Assembly: GCF_016741775.1 (NCBI RefSeq)
Contig: NZ_JAERRK010000003.1
Location: forward strand, 372,001-436,000
Source: Streptomyces actinomycinicus
GTDB taxonomy: Bacteria; Actinomycetota; Actinomycetes; Streptomycetales; Streptomycetaceae
Direction of reading: 5' to 3'
Length of the DNA: 64,000 nucleotides
The notes beneath the pieces are model-generated. The model saw nothing but the letters and a program-made list of their open reading frames with translations. It had not been told where the DNA came from and did no database searches. Positions 36,909-48,392 of this stretch are shown here, in pieces; the first letter of the stretch is position 1; every line of letters begins with the position of its first letter. The position numbers and the translations under genes are program-made.

Positions 36909-36935
36909 TACGGTTCCGTAACCTACGGCGTCGTA
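36909..36935. promoter_or_regulatory. double palindromic operator upstream of the desaturase-tetR operon
   Basis: TACGGTTCCGTA (36909-36920) and TACGGCGTCGTA (36924-36935) are both perfect TACG-N4-CGTA palindromes with centres 15 bases apart. On the minus strand both read TTACG-N3-CCGTAGG. This fits a site for two TetR dimers, and the co-transcribed TetR protein is the obvious candidate. The rest of the 300-base divergent region before ppc holds AAGGAG at 37120-37125 and no other gene. Confidence 0.7.
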
Positions 36936-37133
36936 AGTATGGCAGCGTGACGTGCGGCGGCAAGAGCCCCAGACCCTGCGCGTCCGCATGGCCACCTATC
37001 CTTGGTTTCGGTCGGACAGCGCGGTCCGCTGAAGTTTCCTTCCCGGACCCTCCGGCCCGTATGCGGCACACGCCGCCGGCAGCCGGTCGGGTTCCCTCCC
37101 AGACGAGCTTCAACACTGCAAGGAGCCGCACCT

Positions 37134-39866
<2,733 letters not shown>

Positions 39867-39882
39867 CAGCCACCACACGACA

Positions 39883-39920
39883 AGGGTGCCCCCGCGGTCC
39901 TACGACCACGGGGGCACCCT
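39883..39920. terminator. bidirectional terminator between ppc and a convergent gene
   Basis: AGGGTGCCCCCG (39883-39894) pairs perfectly with CGGGGGCACCCT (39909-39920), and part of the loop can also pair. It lies 16 bases after the ppc stop and 18 bases from the convergent stop. Confidence 0.88.
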
Positions 39921-39938
39921 CGTCCACACCCAGCACGC

Positions 39939-40445
39939 TCACTGCAAGGCCACGAACACCGCCGTCAGCAACCCCGCCCCCGACAGACCCAGCACCCACG
40001 CCACCCGCAGCAGCCGCATCCCGCCCGCCACCACCACCGACGCCAGCAGCAGCGCACCGCCCAGCGGCACCCACGCGTACAGGACCCCCGCCGGACCGGA
40101 ACGCACCGCGTCCCTCGTGCCCGGCTTCAGCACCACGTCGTACGTCGCCCCCTCACGCACCGCCGGCGACTGCTCGATCTCCACACGCGCCCCCGCCCGC
40201 ACCCCCTCCGACGCGGGCGTGAACGGGCCACTGCACGTGTCCCCCGCACAGTCCGTCACCCGGACCGTGCCCCGTTCACGTCCCTTCGTCAGCATCACGT
40301 GCTGCGCGGTCCCCCAGGAACCCCACACCCCGGCGAACAGAATCAGCGCGGCGAACGCCCCCGTCGCAGCGACCCGCCCGAACCGCAACGCGGTCACGGA
40401 CGCCTGGCGAGCGGTACTGGCTGTGGCAGGCATGGCCGGGATCAT
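39939..40445 (-). CDS. hypothetical membrane protein (DUF3592-like layout)
   Basis: The 168-residue protein has one N-terminal helix (about 27-48), an extracytoplasmic segment of about 70 residues with two cysteines (TDCAGDTCSG) that may form a disulfide, and two C-terminal helices (YAWVPLGGALLLASVVVAGGM and LGLSGAGLLTAVFVAL). The external VRVGARVEI.. VREGATYDVVLKPG region resembles DUF3592-type domains. ATG at 40433 is an alternative start. No function known. Confidence 0.7.
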   Translation of the reverse strand: MIPAMPATASTARQASVTALRFGRVAATGAFAALILFAGVWGSWGTAQHVMLTKGRERGTVRVTDCAGDTCSGPFTPASEGVRAGARVEIEQSPAVREGATYDVVLKPGTRDAVRSGPAGVLYAWVPLGGALLLASVVVAGGMRLLRVAWVLGLSGAGLLTAVFVALQ

Positions 40446-40497
40446 TGGCCATACGCCTACGGCCGGTCAACTCCCCGGAACGCCATGAACGGACAAG

Positions 40498-41100
40498 TCA
40501 GGAGTTGTACGAACCCTGCGCCCGCTCCAGCCCCTCCGTCACCAGACACTCCACCGCATCCGCCGCACGGTCCACGAACCAGTCCAGCTCCTTGCGCTCC
40601 GCCGACCCGAAGTCCTTCAGCACGAAGTCCGCCACCTGCATCCGCCCCGGCGGCCGGCCGATCCCGAACCGCACCCGGTGATACGCCGGACCCATCGCCT
40701 TCGTCATCGACTTCAGCCCGTTGTGCCCGTTGTCACCGCCGCCCAGCTTCAGCCGCAGCGTCCCGTAATCGATGTCCAGCTCGTCGTGCACCGCCACGAT
40801 GTTCGCCACCGGAACCTTGTAGAAGTCCTTCAGCGCATTCACCGGACCGCCCGACAGATTCATGTACGACATCGGCTTCGCCAGGATCACCCGGCGGTTC
40901 GCCGGCCCCACCGGACCGATCCGCCCCTCCAGAACCTGCGCCTGGGCCTTGCCCGCCCGCTTGAACTTCCCCCCGATCCGCTCCGCGAGCAGGTCCGCCA
41001 CCATGAAACCGACGTTGTGGCGGTTCATGGCGTACTCCGGCCCGGGATTACCGAGCCCGACGATGAGCCAGGGATCACTGGCGGGAGTGGTCACGTCCAT
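40498..41100 (-). CDS. pth: peptidyl-tRNA hydrolase
   Basis: Pth recycles peptidyl-tRNAs dropped during translation. The 200-residue enzyme has the catalytic histidine H28 in NRHNVGF, asparagine N18 in GLGNPG, the [13 protein letters not shown] motif, [11 protein letters not shown] with the catalytic aspartate and GHNGLKS. An AAGGAGAC ribosome-binding site immediately precedes the ATG. It is the last of the glmU-prs-rplY-pth series. Confidence 0.96.
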   Translation of the reverse strand: MDVTTPASDPWLIVGLGNPGPEYAMNRHNVGFMVADLLAERIGGKFKRAGKAQAQVLEGRIGPVGPANRRVILAKPMSYMNLSGGPVNALKDFYKVPVANIVAVHDELDIDYGTLRLKLGGGDNGHNGLKSMTKAMGPAYHRVRFGIGRPPGRMQVADFVLKDFGSAERKELDWFVDRAADAVECLVTEGLERAQGSYNS

Positions 41101-41175
41101 GTCTCCTTGATACGCGCCAGCCGCCGCTCCCGGCGAGGGGAGCGGCGGCTGACCAGTTGACGACGACGGCGAGGA

Positions 41176-41769
41176 TCAGGCCTCGGCCGCCTCCTCACCC
41201 TCGGCGGCCTCGCCCGCGGTCTCCTCGGCCTGGGCCTGCAGCACCTGCAGCACCACGGCGTCCTCGTCCACGGCCAGGGTCACACCGCTCGGCAGGGTGA
41301 TGTCCTTGGCGTGGACGGAGGCACCGGCCTCCAGACCCTCCACGGAGACCGTGACGGCCTCGGGGATGTGCGTGGCCTCGGCCTCGACCGGCAGCGCGGT
41401 CAGGACGTGCTCCAGCAGGTTGCCGCCCGGGGCCAGCTCGCCCTCGGCGTGCACCGGAACCTCGACCGTGACCTTCTCGCCACGCTTGACCAGCAGCAGG
41501 TCGACGTGCTCCAGGAAGCCCTTCAGCGGGTCACGCTGCACGGCCTTCGGGATCGCCAGCTCGTTGGTCTTGCCGTCGATGTCCAGGGAGATCAGGACGT
41601 TCGGCGTACGCAGCGCCAGCAGCAGCTCGTGGCCCGGCAGGGTCAGGTGCAGCGGGTCGGAACCGTGGCCGTACAGGACACCCGGAACCTTGTTCTCGCG
41701 GCGGATGCGACGGGCGGCACCCTTGCCGAACTCGGTGCGGGACTCGGCGGCGAGCTTCACCTCGGACAT
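41176..41769 (-). CDS. rplY: 50S ribosomal protein L25 / general stress protein Ctc
   Basis: The 197-residue L25 long form has the 5S-rRNA-binding N-terminal domain (RTEFGKGAARRIRRENKVPGVLYGHGSD) and a beta-rich C-terminal TL5 domain, then an acidic Glu/Ala tail. The ATG at 41769 has AGGAG eight bases upstream. A large hairpin lies between the prs stop and this gene, so part of its expression may be separate from prs. Confidence 0.95.
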   Translation of the reverse strand: MSEVKLAAESRTEFGKGAARRIRRENKVPGVLYGHGSDPLHLTLPGHELLLALRTPNVLISLDIDGKTNELAIPKAVQRDPLKGFLEHVDLLLVKRGEKVTVEVPVHAEGELAPGGNLLEHVLTALPVEAEATHIPEAVTVSVEGLEAGASVHAKDITLPSGVTLAVDEDAVVLQVLQAQAEETAGEAAEGEEAAEA

Positions 41770-41879
41770 GTTGATCACTCCTCGTAGGAACTGGGAACGG
41801 ACGTGGTCACCCGGCCACGAACGGCCTGCTACGAAGAGCGCGTCGATAACGGAGCACCAGCCCCCGTGAGAACGGAGAC

Positions 41880-41927
41880 GGCCTCCCTCGCCGAGCAACT
41901 GCAGCAGTCTACTCGGCAAGGGAGGCC
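41880..41927 (-). terminator. long hairpin between prs and rplY
   Basis: GGCCTCCCT-C-GCCGAG (41880-41895) pairs with CTCGGC-A-AGGGAGGCC (41912-41927): 15 of 16 positions paired, with a 16-base loop. It can terminate prs transcription or attenuate read-through into rplY. Confidence 0.75.
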
Positions 41928-41976
41928 GCACCCAAAAGGATCTTCAGCTAACGCCCGAGCGTCGCCTGCAGAAACC

Positions 41977-42957
41977 TCACTGCTCGTCGAAGAGGCTCGT
42001 CACCGAACCATCCTCGAACACCTCACGCACCGCACTCGCAATCGTCGGAGCGATCGACAGCACCTTGATCTTGTCCAGATCCCGGCCCAGCTCCGCAGGC
42101 GTCGGCAGCGTGTTCGTGAACACGAACTCACTCACCCGCGAGTTCTTCAGCCGATCCGCGGCCGGCCCCGACAACACACCGTGCGTCGCCGTCACGATCA
42201 CGTCCTCCGCACCATGCGCGAACAGCGCATCCGCAGCCGCACAGATCGTGCCACCCGTGTCGATCATGTCATCGACCAGCACACAGACCCGGCCCTTGAC
42301 CTCACCCACGACCTCATGCACGGTCACCTGGTTCGCGACGTCCTTGTCACGCCGCTTGTGCACGATCGCCAGCGGCGCACCCAGCCGGTCACACCAACGG
42401 TCCGCCACCCGCACACGACCCGCGTCCGGCGACACCACCGTCAGCTTCTCCCGGTCCACCTTCGCACCCACGTAGTCCGCCAGCAGCGGCAGCGCGAACA
42501 AGTGGTCCACCGGACCGTCGAAGAAGCCCTGGATCTGGTCCGTGTGCAGATCCACGGTCAGAATCCGATCGGCACCCGCCGTCTTCATCAGATCCGCGAT
42601 CAGACGCGCCGAAATCGGTTCACGACCCCGGTGCTTCTTGTCCTGCCGCGCGTAACCGTAGAACGGCACGATCACCGTGATGGAACGAGCCGACGCACGC
42701 TTCAGCGCGTCGATCATGATCAACTGCTCCATGATCCACTTGTTGATCGGAGCCGTGTGGCTCTGGATCAGGAAGCAGTCCGCACCACGCGCCGACTCCT
42801 GGTAACGGACGTAGATCTCACCGTTCGCGAAGTCGAAGGCCTTCGTCGGGACGACCCCGACACCCAGCTGCTGGGCGACCTCCTCGGCAAGCTCGGGGTG
42901 GGCGCGGCCGGAGAAGAACATCAACTTCTTCTCGCCGGTCGTCTTGATCCCGGTCAC
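41977..42957 (-). CDS. prs: ribose-phosphate pyrophosphokinase
   Basis: Prs makes PRPP from ribose-5-phosphate and ATP for nucleotide, His and Trp synthesis. The 326-residue class I enzyme has FANGEIYVRYQESARGADCFLIQS, the YARQDKKHRGREPISARL loop, DLHTDQIQGFF and the PRPP-binding VLVDDMIDTGGT. The GTG at 42957 follows AGGAGAC. It lies 154 bases after glmU on the same strand and is likely part of the same unit. Confidence 0.97.
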   Translation of the reverse strand: MTGIKTTGEKKLMFFSGRAHPELAEEVAQQLGVGVVPTKAFDFANGEIYVRYQESARGADCFLIQSHTAPINKWIMEQLIMIDALKRASARSITVIVPFYGYARQDKKHRGREPISARLIADLMKTAGADRILTVDLHTDQIQGFFDGPVDHLFALPLLADYVGAKVDREKLTVVSPDAGRVRVADRWCDRLGAPLAIVHKRRDKDVANQVTVHEVVGEVKGRVCVLVDDMIDTGGTICAAADALFAHGAEDVIVTATHGVLSGPAADRLKNSRVSEFVFTNTLPTPAELGRDLDKIKVLSIAPTIASAVREVFEDGSVTSLFDEQ

Positions 42958-43111
42958 AGCACTGTCTCCTCAGAGGTTGTCTCAGCCAGCCGGCTGCTCG
43001 GCGACCTCTCGGCTGGGCATGAGAGGCCGAATCAGCTGGTAAGGGTGCGGGGTGCACACGTGCGGATGTGCACTTATCACGGTACGCCGACTTCGACGCA
43101 CCCGTTTCCCG

Positions 43112-44560
43112 TCACTCCTCGCCCGCACCCTGCCGCGACGCCGCCTCAGCCGCCTTCGCCGCCGCACTCCCCGGACGCTTCCGCGCCACCCAACCCTCGA
43201 TATTCCGCTGCTGACCACGGGCCACAGCCAGCGAACCGGGCGGCACATCCTTCGTGATCACCGAACCCGCCGCGGTGTAGGCACCGTCCCCCACCGTGAC
43301 AGGAGCCACAAACATGTTGTCCGAACCCGTCCGGCAATGCGACCCGATCGTGGTGTGGTGCTTGTCCTGACCGTCGTAGTTCACGAACACACTCGCCGCA
43401 CCGATGTTCGAGAACTCACCGATCGTCGCGTCCCCCACGTACGACAGATGCGGCACCTTCGTACCCTCACCGATCGACGCGTTCTTCGTCTCCACGTACG
43501 TCCCGATCTTGCCCTTGGCACCCAACCGCGTCCCCGGACGCAGATACGCGTACGGCCCCACACTCGCCCGCGCACCCACCACGGCACCATCGGACACCGT
43601 GTTGTCCACCCGCGCCCCCGCACCCACCCGGGTGTCCTTCAGCCGGCTGTTCGGCCCCACCTCGGCACCCTCACCGATGTGCGTCACACCGACGAGCTGC
43701 GTACCCGGAAGCACCACCGCGTCCTGCTCGAACGTGACCGTCACATCCACCCACGTCGTCGCCGGATCCACCACCGTGACACCGTCCAGCATGGCCCGCG
43801 TCAGCAGCCTGTCGTTCAGGATCCGCCGCGCCTCCGCCAACTGCACCCGGTTGTTGATCCCCGCGATCTCCCGGTGATCACCGGCCACGGAAGCACCGAC
43901 CCGATGACCGGCCTCCCGCAGGATCCCCAGCACATCGGTCAGGTACTCCTCGCCCTGACTGTTGTCCGTCCGCACCTTCTTCAGCGCGTCCGCCAGCAGC
44001 TGCCCGTCGAACGCGAACACCCCGCTGTTGATCTCCCGGATCTCCCGCTGGACCTCGGTCGCGTCCTTGTGCTCCACGATCGCGGTGACGGCACCCGTCG
44101 CCTCGTCCCGCACGATCCGGCCGTAACCGGTCGCGTCCGGCACCTCCGCCGTCAGCACGGTCACGGCGTTGCCGTCGGTGCCGTGCGTCTCGGCGAGCCG
44201 CTTCAGCGTGTCAGCGGTCAGCAGCGGGGTGTCCCCGCACACGACCACCACGGTCCCGTCCACGGCCCCGCCCAGCTCCTCCAGGCCCATCCGCACGGCG
44301 TGCCCGGTGCCGTTCTGCTCCGCCTGCACGGCCGTCCTGGTGGCCGGGTCGATCTCGGCGAGATGGGCGGTGACCTGCTCACGGGCGTGGCCCACGACCA
44401 CGACCAGGTTCGCGGGGTCCAGCTCACGCGCGGCGGCGAGGACGTGGCCGACGAGGGAGCGGCCGCAGATCTGGTGGAGGACCTTGGGTGTGGCCGACTT
44501 CATACGGGTGCCCTCACCCGCTGCGAGAACGACGACTGCTGCCGGGCGGATGGCACTCAC
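43112..44560 (-). CDS. glmU: bifunctional UDP-GlcNAc pyrophosphorylase / GlcN-1-P acetyltransferase
   Basis: GlmU makes UDP-GlcNAc for peptidoglycan. The 482-residue protein has an N-terminal nucleotidyltransferase domain ([24 protein letters not shown]) and a C-terminal left-handed beta-helix with many hexapeptide repeats and the acetyl-CoA region ([17 protein letters not shown]). GTG 44560 gives the standard [17 protein letters not shown] start; the longer in-frame extension runs toward the tRNA gene and is not used. Confidence 0.96.
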   Translation of the reverse strand: MSAIRPAAVVVLAAGEGTRMKSATPKVLHQICGRSLVGHVLAAARELDPANLVVVVGHAREQVTAHLAEIDPATRTAVQAEQNGTGHAVRMGLEELGGAVDGTVVVVCGDTPLLTADTLKRLAETHGTDGNAVTVLTAEVPDATGYGRIVRDEATGAVTAIVEHKDATEVQREIREINSGVFAFDGQLLADALKKVRTDNSQGEEYLTDVLGILREAGHRVGASVAGDHREIAGINNRVQLAEARRILNDRLLTRAMLDGVTVVDPATTWVDVTVTFEQDAVVLPGTQLVGVTHIGEGAEVGPNSRLKDTRVGAGARVDNTVSDGAVVGARASVGPYAYLRPGTRLGAKGKIGTYVETKNASIGEGTKVPHLSYVGDATIGEFSNIGAASVFVNYDGQDKHHTTIGSHCRTGSDNMFVAPVTVGDGAYTAAGSVITKDVPPGSLAVARGQQRNIEGWVARKRPGSAAAKAAEAASRQGAGEE

Positions 44561-44695
44561 GGGGTTGCCCTTCGGCTGTGGGTGGGTGGGGGTGACAGCC
44601 GCAGGATACCGGGGTGAGTTCACGACGGTACGAGAGCGGGCCCCGACCGTGGTGTTACCAGTCAGGGCCCGAACTTCGGTCTTGTGCGCCGTGGC

Positions 44696-44767
44696 TCCCC
44701 CGCAAGGATTCGAACCTTGTCCTGCTAGATCCAAAATCTAGTGTGCTGCCGGTTACACCACGGGGGA
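44696..44767 (-). tRNA. tRNA-Gln (anticodon TTG)
   Basis: The minus strand folds into a complete 72-nt cloverleaf: acceptor TCCCCCG/CGGGGGA, anticodon stem CTAGA/TCTAG with loop TTTTGGA (anticodon TTG), and T-arm GGTTCGAATCC. CCA is not encoded. It lies between glmU (downstream) and an HTH protein gene whose stop is 14 bases before the tRNA 5' end. Confidence 0.96.
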
Positions 44768-44781
44768 CAGCGCCTCAGACC

Positions 44782-45648
44782 TTACCCGAGGCGTGCCTCA
44801 GCCTGGGCCACGATTCCGTTCCACCAGCCCTCGATGCGGTTGTACAAGTGGGCGCTTCGGGCGACGACGACGACCAGGCAGCCGTGATAGTCGTCCCCGG
44901 TGTTCTTGCGGACCGTTTTGGGGTTGTGCTTCTTCAGGGTCGGCTTGGCGAAGACAGACGTGTCGATGCCGGCCACAGCCGCCCAGAAGCGGTGCGCAGC
45001 GGCCACGTCCGCCGACTCATGGATGAGCAACCGGAAGTTCAGCCGCTCCCGGTCCACCCCCAGCAGATCGAGCCAGGCGAGGTACGTCCGGATCACCCCG
45101 GGATCGCTGTTGACGAAGACTGCGCGCTCACGGCGGTCGTACGGCTTGCTCTTGGAGCCCTCGGCCCAGTAGAGCGCCACCCCGGCGACGAAGAGTTCGC
45201 GGTCTGTCAGGTCCGCGAGGTCCTCGCGGGCTGCCAGCTTCCTCTCCTCGCGCTTGTCGTCCTCGGCCGCGCGACGCCGTGCCAGACCCTCTTGCATGAG
45301 TGCCACCTGCTCTTCCGGCGTGTAGCGGGGCTTCGGCCTCGGGAGGTCGCGTACCCACAGCGACACCGAGCTGCGCGAGCAGCCCAGTTCCACCTCGATC
45401 TGGTCGTACGTCCAGCCCTGAAGGCGTAGCTCCCGTGCCTTCTCCCGTAGGTCGTCCTTGGCGCGCGGGCGCTTTGTCCACTCCGGTGGCGGTTCTCCCT
45501 TCACGAGTCGGTTGAGGACGTCGTTGTTGAAGATCTTCAGCTCGTCCCGGATCTGCCGGAGGCTGTAGCCGGCTCGGCGTAGGGCCACCGCTCGGTTCCG
45601 GAGTTCCTCGAGGTCGGCGTATTTGCCTGGTGAATGTGTCATAGGCAT
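44782..45648 (-). CDS. HTH protein with a C-terminal domain reminiscent of single-motif LAGLIDADG endonucleases
   Basis: The 288-residue protein has two resolvase/MerR-like helix-turn-helix segments: LRRAGYSLRQIRDELKI (about 23-39) and RLQGWTYDQIEVELGCSRSSVSLWVRDL (about 74-101). A basic coiled region follows, then a C-terminal domain starting ELFVAGVALYWAEGSKSK, which resembles a LAGLIDADG helix, with FRLLIHESADVAAAHRFW and YHGCLVVVV later. No characterised family is certain. GC content is visibly lower than in glmU or prs, suggesting transfer. The stop lies 14 bases before the tRNA-Gln 5' end, so the tRNA may be transcribed through this gene. Confidence 0.7.
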   Translation of the reverse strand: MPMTHSPGKYADLEELRNRAVALRRAGYSLRQIRDELKIFNNDVLNRLVKGEPPPEWTKRPRAKDDLREKARELRLQGWTYDQIEVELGCSRSSVSLWVRDLPRPKPRYTPEEQVALMQEGLARRRAAEDDKREERKLAAREDLADLTDRELFVAGVALYWAEGSKSKPYDRRERAVFVNSDPGVIRTYLAWLDLLGVDRERLNFRLLIHESADVAAAHRFWAAVAGIDTSVFAKPTLKKHNPKTVRKNTGDDYHGCLVVVVARSAHLYNRIEGWWNGIVAQAEARLG

Positions 45649-45796
45649 ACCGTCCAGCCGGAATGCTGGGTTCCGGGGTCGAACGGGAAGGGTTCACCAG
45701 TTCGAGGGATACCGGTGCGTTTCGAGGCCGTTCGCTTACGCGGTGTGGTGTGTGGAGGTACGCGAAACTCACCGGAAAAGGCGTAGGCGTCGCCCG

Positions 45797-45808
45797 TACG
45801 CTGGAGGC
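45797..45808 (+). promoter_or_regulatory. leaderless-type -10 box of the histidine kinase gene
   Basis: TACGCT (45797-45802) is followed by GGAGGC and ATG 45809. The GGAGG is only one base from the ATG, too close for a normal ribosome-binding site, so a leaderless message is the simpler reading. Confidence 0.45.
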
Positions 45809-47122
45809 ATGACCACGACGGGGGAAGACCATGCCAGGGCTGTGACCGGCCCTTGGTGGTGGGAGAGGTGGCGCAGTGCGGTGCTCGACGGGAGCCTCGC
45901 GCTGGCGTCCGCCGTGGAGTGCGCTGCGGAGGGGATTCCGTTCGCCCGGGATGCGGGGATCCCGCTGCCGGTGGGGATCGTCTTCGGGGTGATCGCCGGT
46001 TCGGTGCTGCTGGTGCGGCGGAAGTGGCCGGTCGCGGTGGTGCTGGTGGCGATCGCGATCACGCCGGCGCAGATGGGTTTTCTGCTGGGTGTCGTCGGGC
46101 TGTACACGCTGGCGGCGTGTGAGCTGCCGCGGCGGGTCATCGGGGCGCTGGCGGGGATGTCGCTGCTGGGGACGGCGGTGGTGACGTTCGTGCGGGTCCG
46201 GCAGGACATGGCGCGCGGTGATCTGACGCTCGGTGACTGGTTCGTGCCGTTCGCCGCGGTGACGACCGCGTTGGGGCTGACGGCTCCGCCGGTGTTGCTG
46301 GGGTTGTACGTGGGGGCGCGGCGGCGGTTGATGGAGAGCTTGCGGGAGCGGGCGGATTCGCTGGAGCGGGAGCTTCAGTTGCTCGCGGAGCGGGCGGAGG
46401 AGCGGGCCGAGTGGGCGCGTGGTGAGGAGCGGACGCGGATCGCCCGGGAGATGCACGACGTGGTGGCGCACCGGGTGAGTCTGATGGTGGTGCATGCGGC
46501 GGCGTTGCAGGCGGTGGCGCGGAAGGATCCGGAGAAGGCGGTGAGGAACGCCGTTCTGGTGGGGGACATGGGGCGGCAGGCGCTGACCGAGTTGCGGGAG
46601 ATGCTCGGGGTGTTGCGGGCGGGTACGGAGGGGGAGCAGCCGGCTGCTGCGGTGCCGTTGGCGGCGGTCGGGGAGGCGGCTGCGGAGGCGGCGTCCCGGG
46701 CGGCGGTCGAGGTGGGCGGGGCTGAGGGGCCGTGTCTGTCGGAGCTGGACGAGTTGATCGGGCAGTCGGCTGCCGCGGGGATGGTGGTGGATCTGTCGGT
46801 GGAGGGGGAGGTGCGGGCGTATGCGGCGGAGGTGGAGCAGACGGCGTACCGGGTGGTGCAGGAGGCGTTGACGAACGTGCACAAGCATGCGGCGGGTGCG
46901 AAGACGTACGTGCGGTTGGCGCATCGGGTGTCGGAGATCGCGATGCAGGTGGAGAACGAGCCGCCGCCGGAGCCTGCGTCGGCGTCGGCGGTGGGCTTGC
47001 CGTCGGGTGGGAACGGTCTGGTGGGGATGCGGGAGCGGGTCGTGGCGCTGGGGGGCGTGTTCGTGTCGGGGCCGACGGATGCGGGTGGTTTCCGGGTGTC
47101 GGCGGTGATTCCGGCGGTGTAG
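45809..47122 (+). CDS. orphan NarL-system sensor histidine kinase
   Basis: The 437-residue protein has about five membrane helices in the first 165 residues with little external sequence, a coiled linker, a HisKA_3 domain with H216 in ARGEERTRIAREMHDVVAHR-type context, and an ATPase domain with the N box VVQEALTNVHKHA and G box GNGLVGMRERV. It should autophosphorylate and act on a LuxR-type regulator, but none is adjacent; two orphan LuxR regulators lie at 25.6 and 32.9 kb. The 3' end is part of a 41-bp tandem duplication. Confidence 0.9.
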   Translation: MTTTGEDHARAVTGPWWWERWRSAVLDGSLALASAVECAAEGIPFARDAGIPLPVGIVFGVIAGSVLLVRRKWPVAVVLVAIAITPAQMGFLLGVVGLYTLAACELPRRVIGALAGMSLLGTAVVTFVRVRQDMARGDLTLGDWFVPFAAVTTALGLTAPPVLLGLYVGARRRLMESLRERADSLERELQLLAERAEERAEWARGEERTRIAREMHDVVAHRVSLMVVHAAALQAVARKDPEKAVRNAVLVGDMGRQALTELREMLGVLRAGTEGEQPAAAVPLAAVGEAAAEAASRAAVEVGGAEGPCLSELDELIGQSAAAGMVVDLSVEGEVRAYAAEVEQTAYRVVQEALTNVHKHAAGAKTYVRLAHRVSEIAMQVENEPPPEPASASAVGLPSGGNGLVGMRERVVALGGVFVSGPTDAGGFRVSAVIPAV

Positions 47123-47240
47123 GGCGGGGCCTCGGGGTGTCGGCGGTGATTCCGGCGGTGTGGGGCGGGGCCTCGGGGTGTGAGCGGGGCCCTGGCGTCT
47201 GAGCGGGGCCCTGGCGTCTGAGCGGGGCCTCGCGGTGTCG
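47096..47240. repeat. 41-bp duplication across the kinase stop codon, then 19-bp repeats
   Basis: The 41-base unit starting at 47096 is repeated at 47137. The first copy contains the kinase stop TAG; the second has TGG there. Three units of GAGCGGGGCCCTGGCGTCT (19-base period, last degenerate) follow from 47182. The remaining bases to 47275 show no gene. Confidence 0.85.
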
Positions 47241-47275
47241 AGGTCCTCGGGGCTTGGGGGCTGCCCGTGCCGGGG

Positions 47276-47770
47276 TCAGCCTGCGGTGAGGCGTACCGGG
47301 GGGATGCCGGTGATGAGGGCGGAGAGGGCGTGGTCGATGTCGGGGCCGAGGTACCAGTCGCCGGTGTGGTCGACGGTGTAGATGCGGCCTTCGGCGTCGA
47401 TGGCGAGGACGGCGGCGGTGTCGGTCTCCTCGCCGAGGGGGCACAGCTCGGTGCCGAGGGCGCGGCCGAGGTCGCCGAGGGTGCGGGCCAGGTGGAGGCC
47501 GTGCAGGGGGTCGAGGTGCAGGGCGGCGGGTGTGATCTGGCGGCCGGTGCCGGTGGGGGTGACGGTCAGGCCGCCGAATTCGGCCCAGGCTTCGACGGCC
47601 GCGGGGAAGACGCTGTGCCGGTGTCCGGCGGGTGAGGTGTGTGCGCGGAGGGCGTCTGCCCAGATCTCGGCCTGTTTTATGTCCCAGCGTCCGGGTTGCC
47701 AGCCGGCGGCGCGCAGGGCGGCGTCGACGGGTACGGGGAAGCGCGTGGTCGAGGTGCGGTCGGGGTGCAT
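47276..47770 (-). CDS. SUKH-3 family immunity protein
   Basis: SUKH proteins neutralise nucleic-acid-targeting polymorphic toxins. The 164-residue protein matches SUKH-3: FPVPVDAALRAAGWQPGRWD at the N terminus, then VEAWAEFGGLTV, LDPLHGL, CPLGEETDTAAVLAIDAEGRIYTVDHTGDWYLGPDIDHAL. SUKH-3 proteins are typical partners of YwqJ-type deaminases, and such a gene lies 106 bases upstream on the same strand, so the two form a toxin/immunity pair in toxin-first order. No secretion signal. GC is high, so no recent transfer is indicated. Confidence 0.85.
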   Translation of the reverse strand: MHPDRTSTTRFPVPVDAALRAAGWQPGRWDIKQAEIWADALRAHTSPAGHRHSVFPAAVEAWAEFGGLTVTPTGTGRQITPAALHLDPLHGLHLARTLGDLGRALGTELCPLGEETDTAAVLAIDAEGRIYTVDHTGDWYLGPDIDHALSALITGIPPVRLTAG

Positions 47771-47876
47771 CTGCCCTTCGTTCGTCGTGTGCGTGCGGGT
47801 GCTCGCGTGGTGGTGCGGGTGTCACTGGGGTTGACGGGGGTGGCCGGCCGTCGGTTGCGGCGGCCGGCGGGGCTGG

Positions 47877-48392
47877 TCAGCCGTCGGTTGCGGTGGGGTC
47901 GACGATGCGTACGCCGAAGTGGGCGCTGAGGGCGGTGCAGGTGCGGCAGGGGGCGGCGAAGCTGCCGTGGAGGGGGTCGCCGTCCTCGCGTATGCGGCGG
48001 GCGGTGAGTTTGGCGTTCTTGAGTGCTTTGCGTGCTTCGCCGTTGGTCATGGGTTTGCGGGCGGCGCGTTTGCTGCGGGCGGCGTCGGCGGTGGCGAGGT
48101 GCCGGGAGATGAGGATGGTCTCGGCGCAGCGGCCGGTGAAGCGGTCGCGTTGGGCGCTGGTGAGGGTGTCGAGGAAGTCCTGGACGAGGGGGTGCAGGGC
48201 GGGGGGCTGGTCGCTGCGGGCGGCGGTGCCGGTGAGGGTGGCGCCGCGGACGGAGAGGGCGGCGGCGACGGTGGGCAGGATGCCGTCGCGGCGGTGGCGG
48301 AGGGTGGGGGCGGGGGGTGTGTCGGTGCCGCTCCAGTCGATGCGGGGGTCGCCGGCCCGCGCGTCGGTACCTCCGGTCTGCAAGGTGTTCAT
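47877..48392 (-). CDS. YwqJ-type nucleic-acid/nucleotide deaminase domain protein
   Basis: The 171-residue protein carries a deaminase-fold zinc site: C89-A-E91 in GRCAETILISRHL and C149-x2-C152 in APCRTCTALSAHFGV, with a HG pair (PLHGSF) between. This is the YwqJ group of bacterial toxin deaminases. The first 60 residues are low complexity. No signal peptide or export domain is visible, so it would act in the producing cell or be delivered by an unknown route. GGGGAGGG precedes the ATG. SUKH-3 immunity follows. It is divergent from the WHH-SUKH gene. Confidence 0.8.
   Translation of the reverse strand: MNTLQTGGTDARAGDPRIDWSGTDTPPAPTLRHRRDGILPTVAAALSVRGATLTGTAARSDQPPALHPLVQDFLDTLTSAQRDRFTGRCAETILISRHLATADAARSKRAARKPMTNGEARKALKNAKLTARRIREDGDPLHGSFAAPCRTCTALSAHFGVRIVDPTATDG

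Noticed and set aside
41977..44767. Recent integration at the tRNA-Gln 3' end
   Set aside because: glmU follows directly with normal composition, and no integrase or att duplication of the tRNA 3' end is present.
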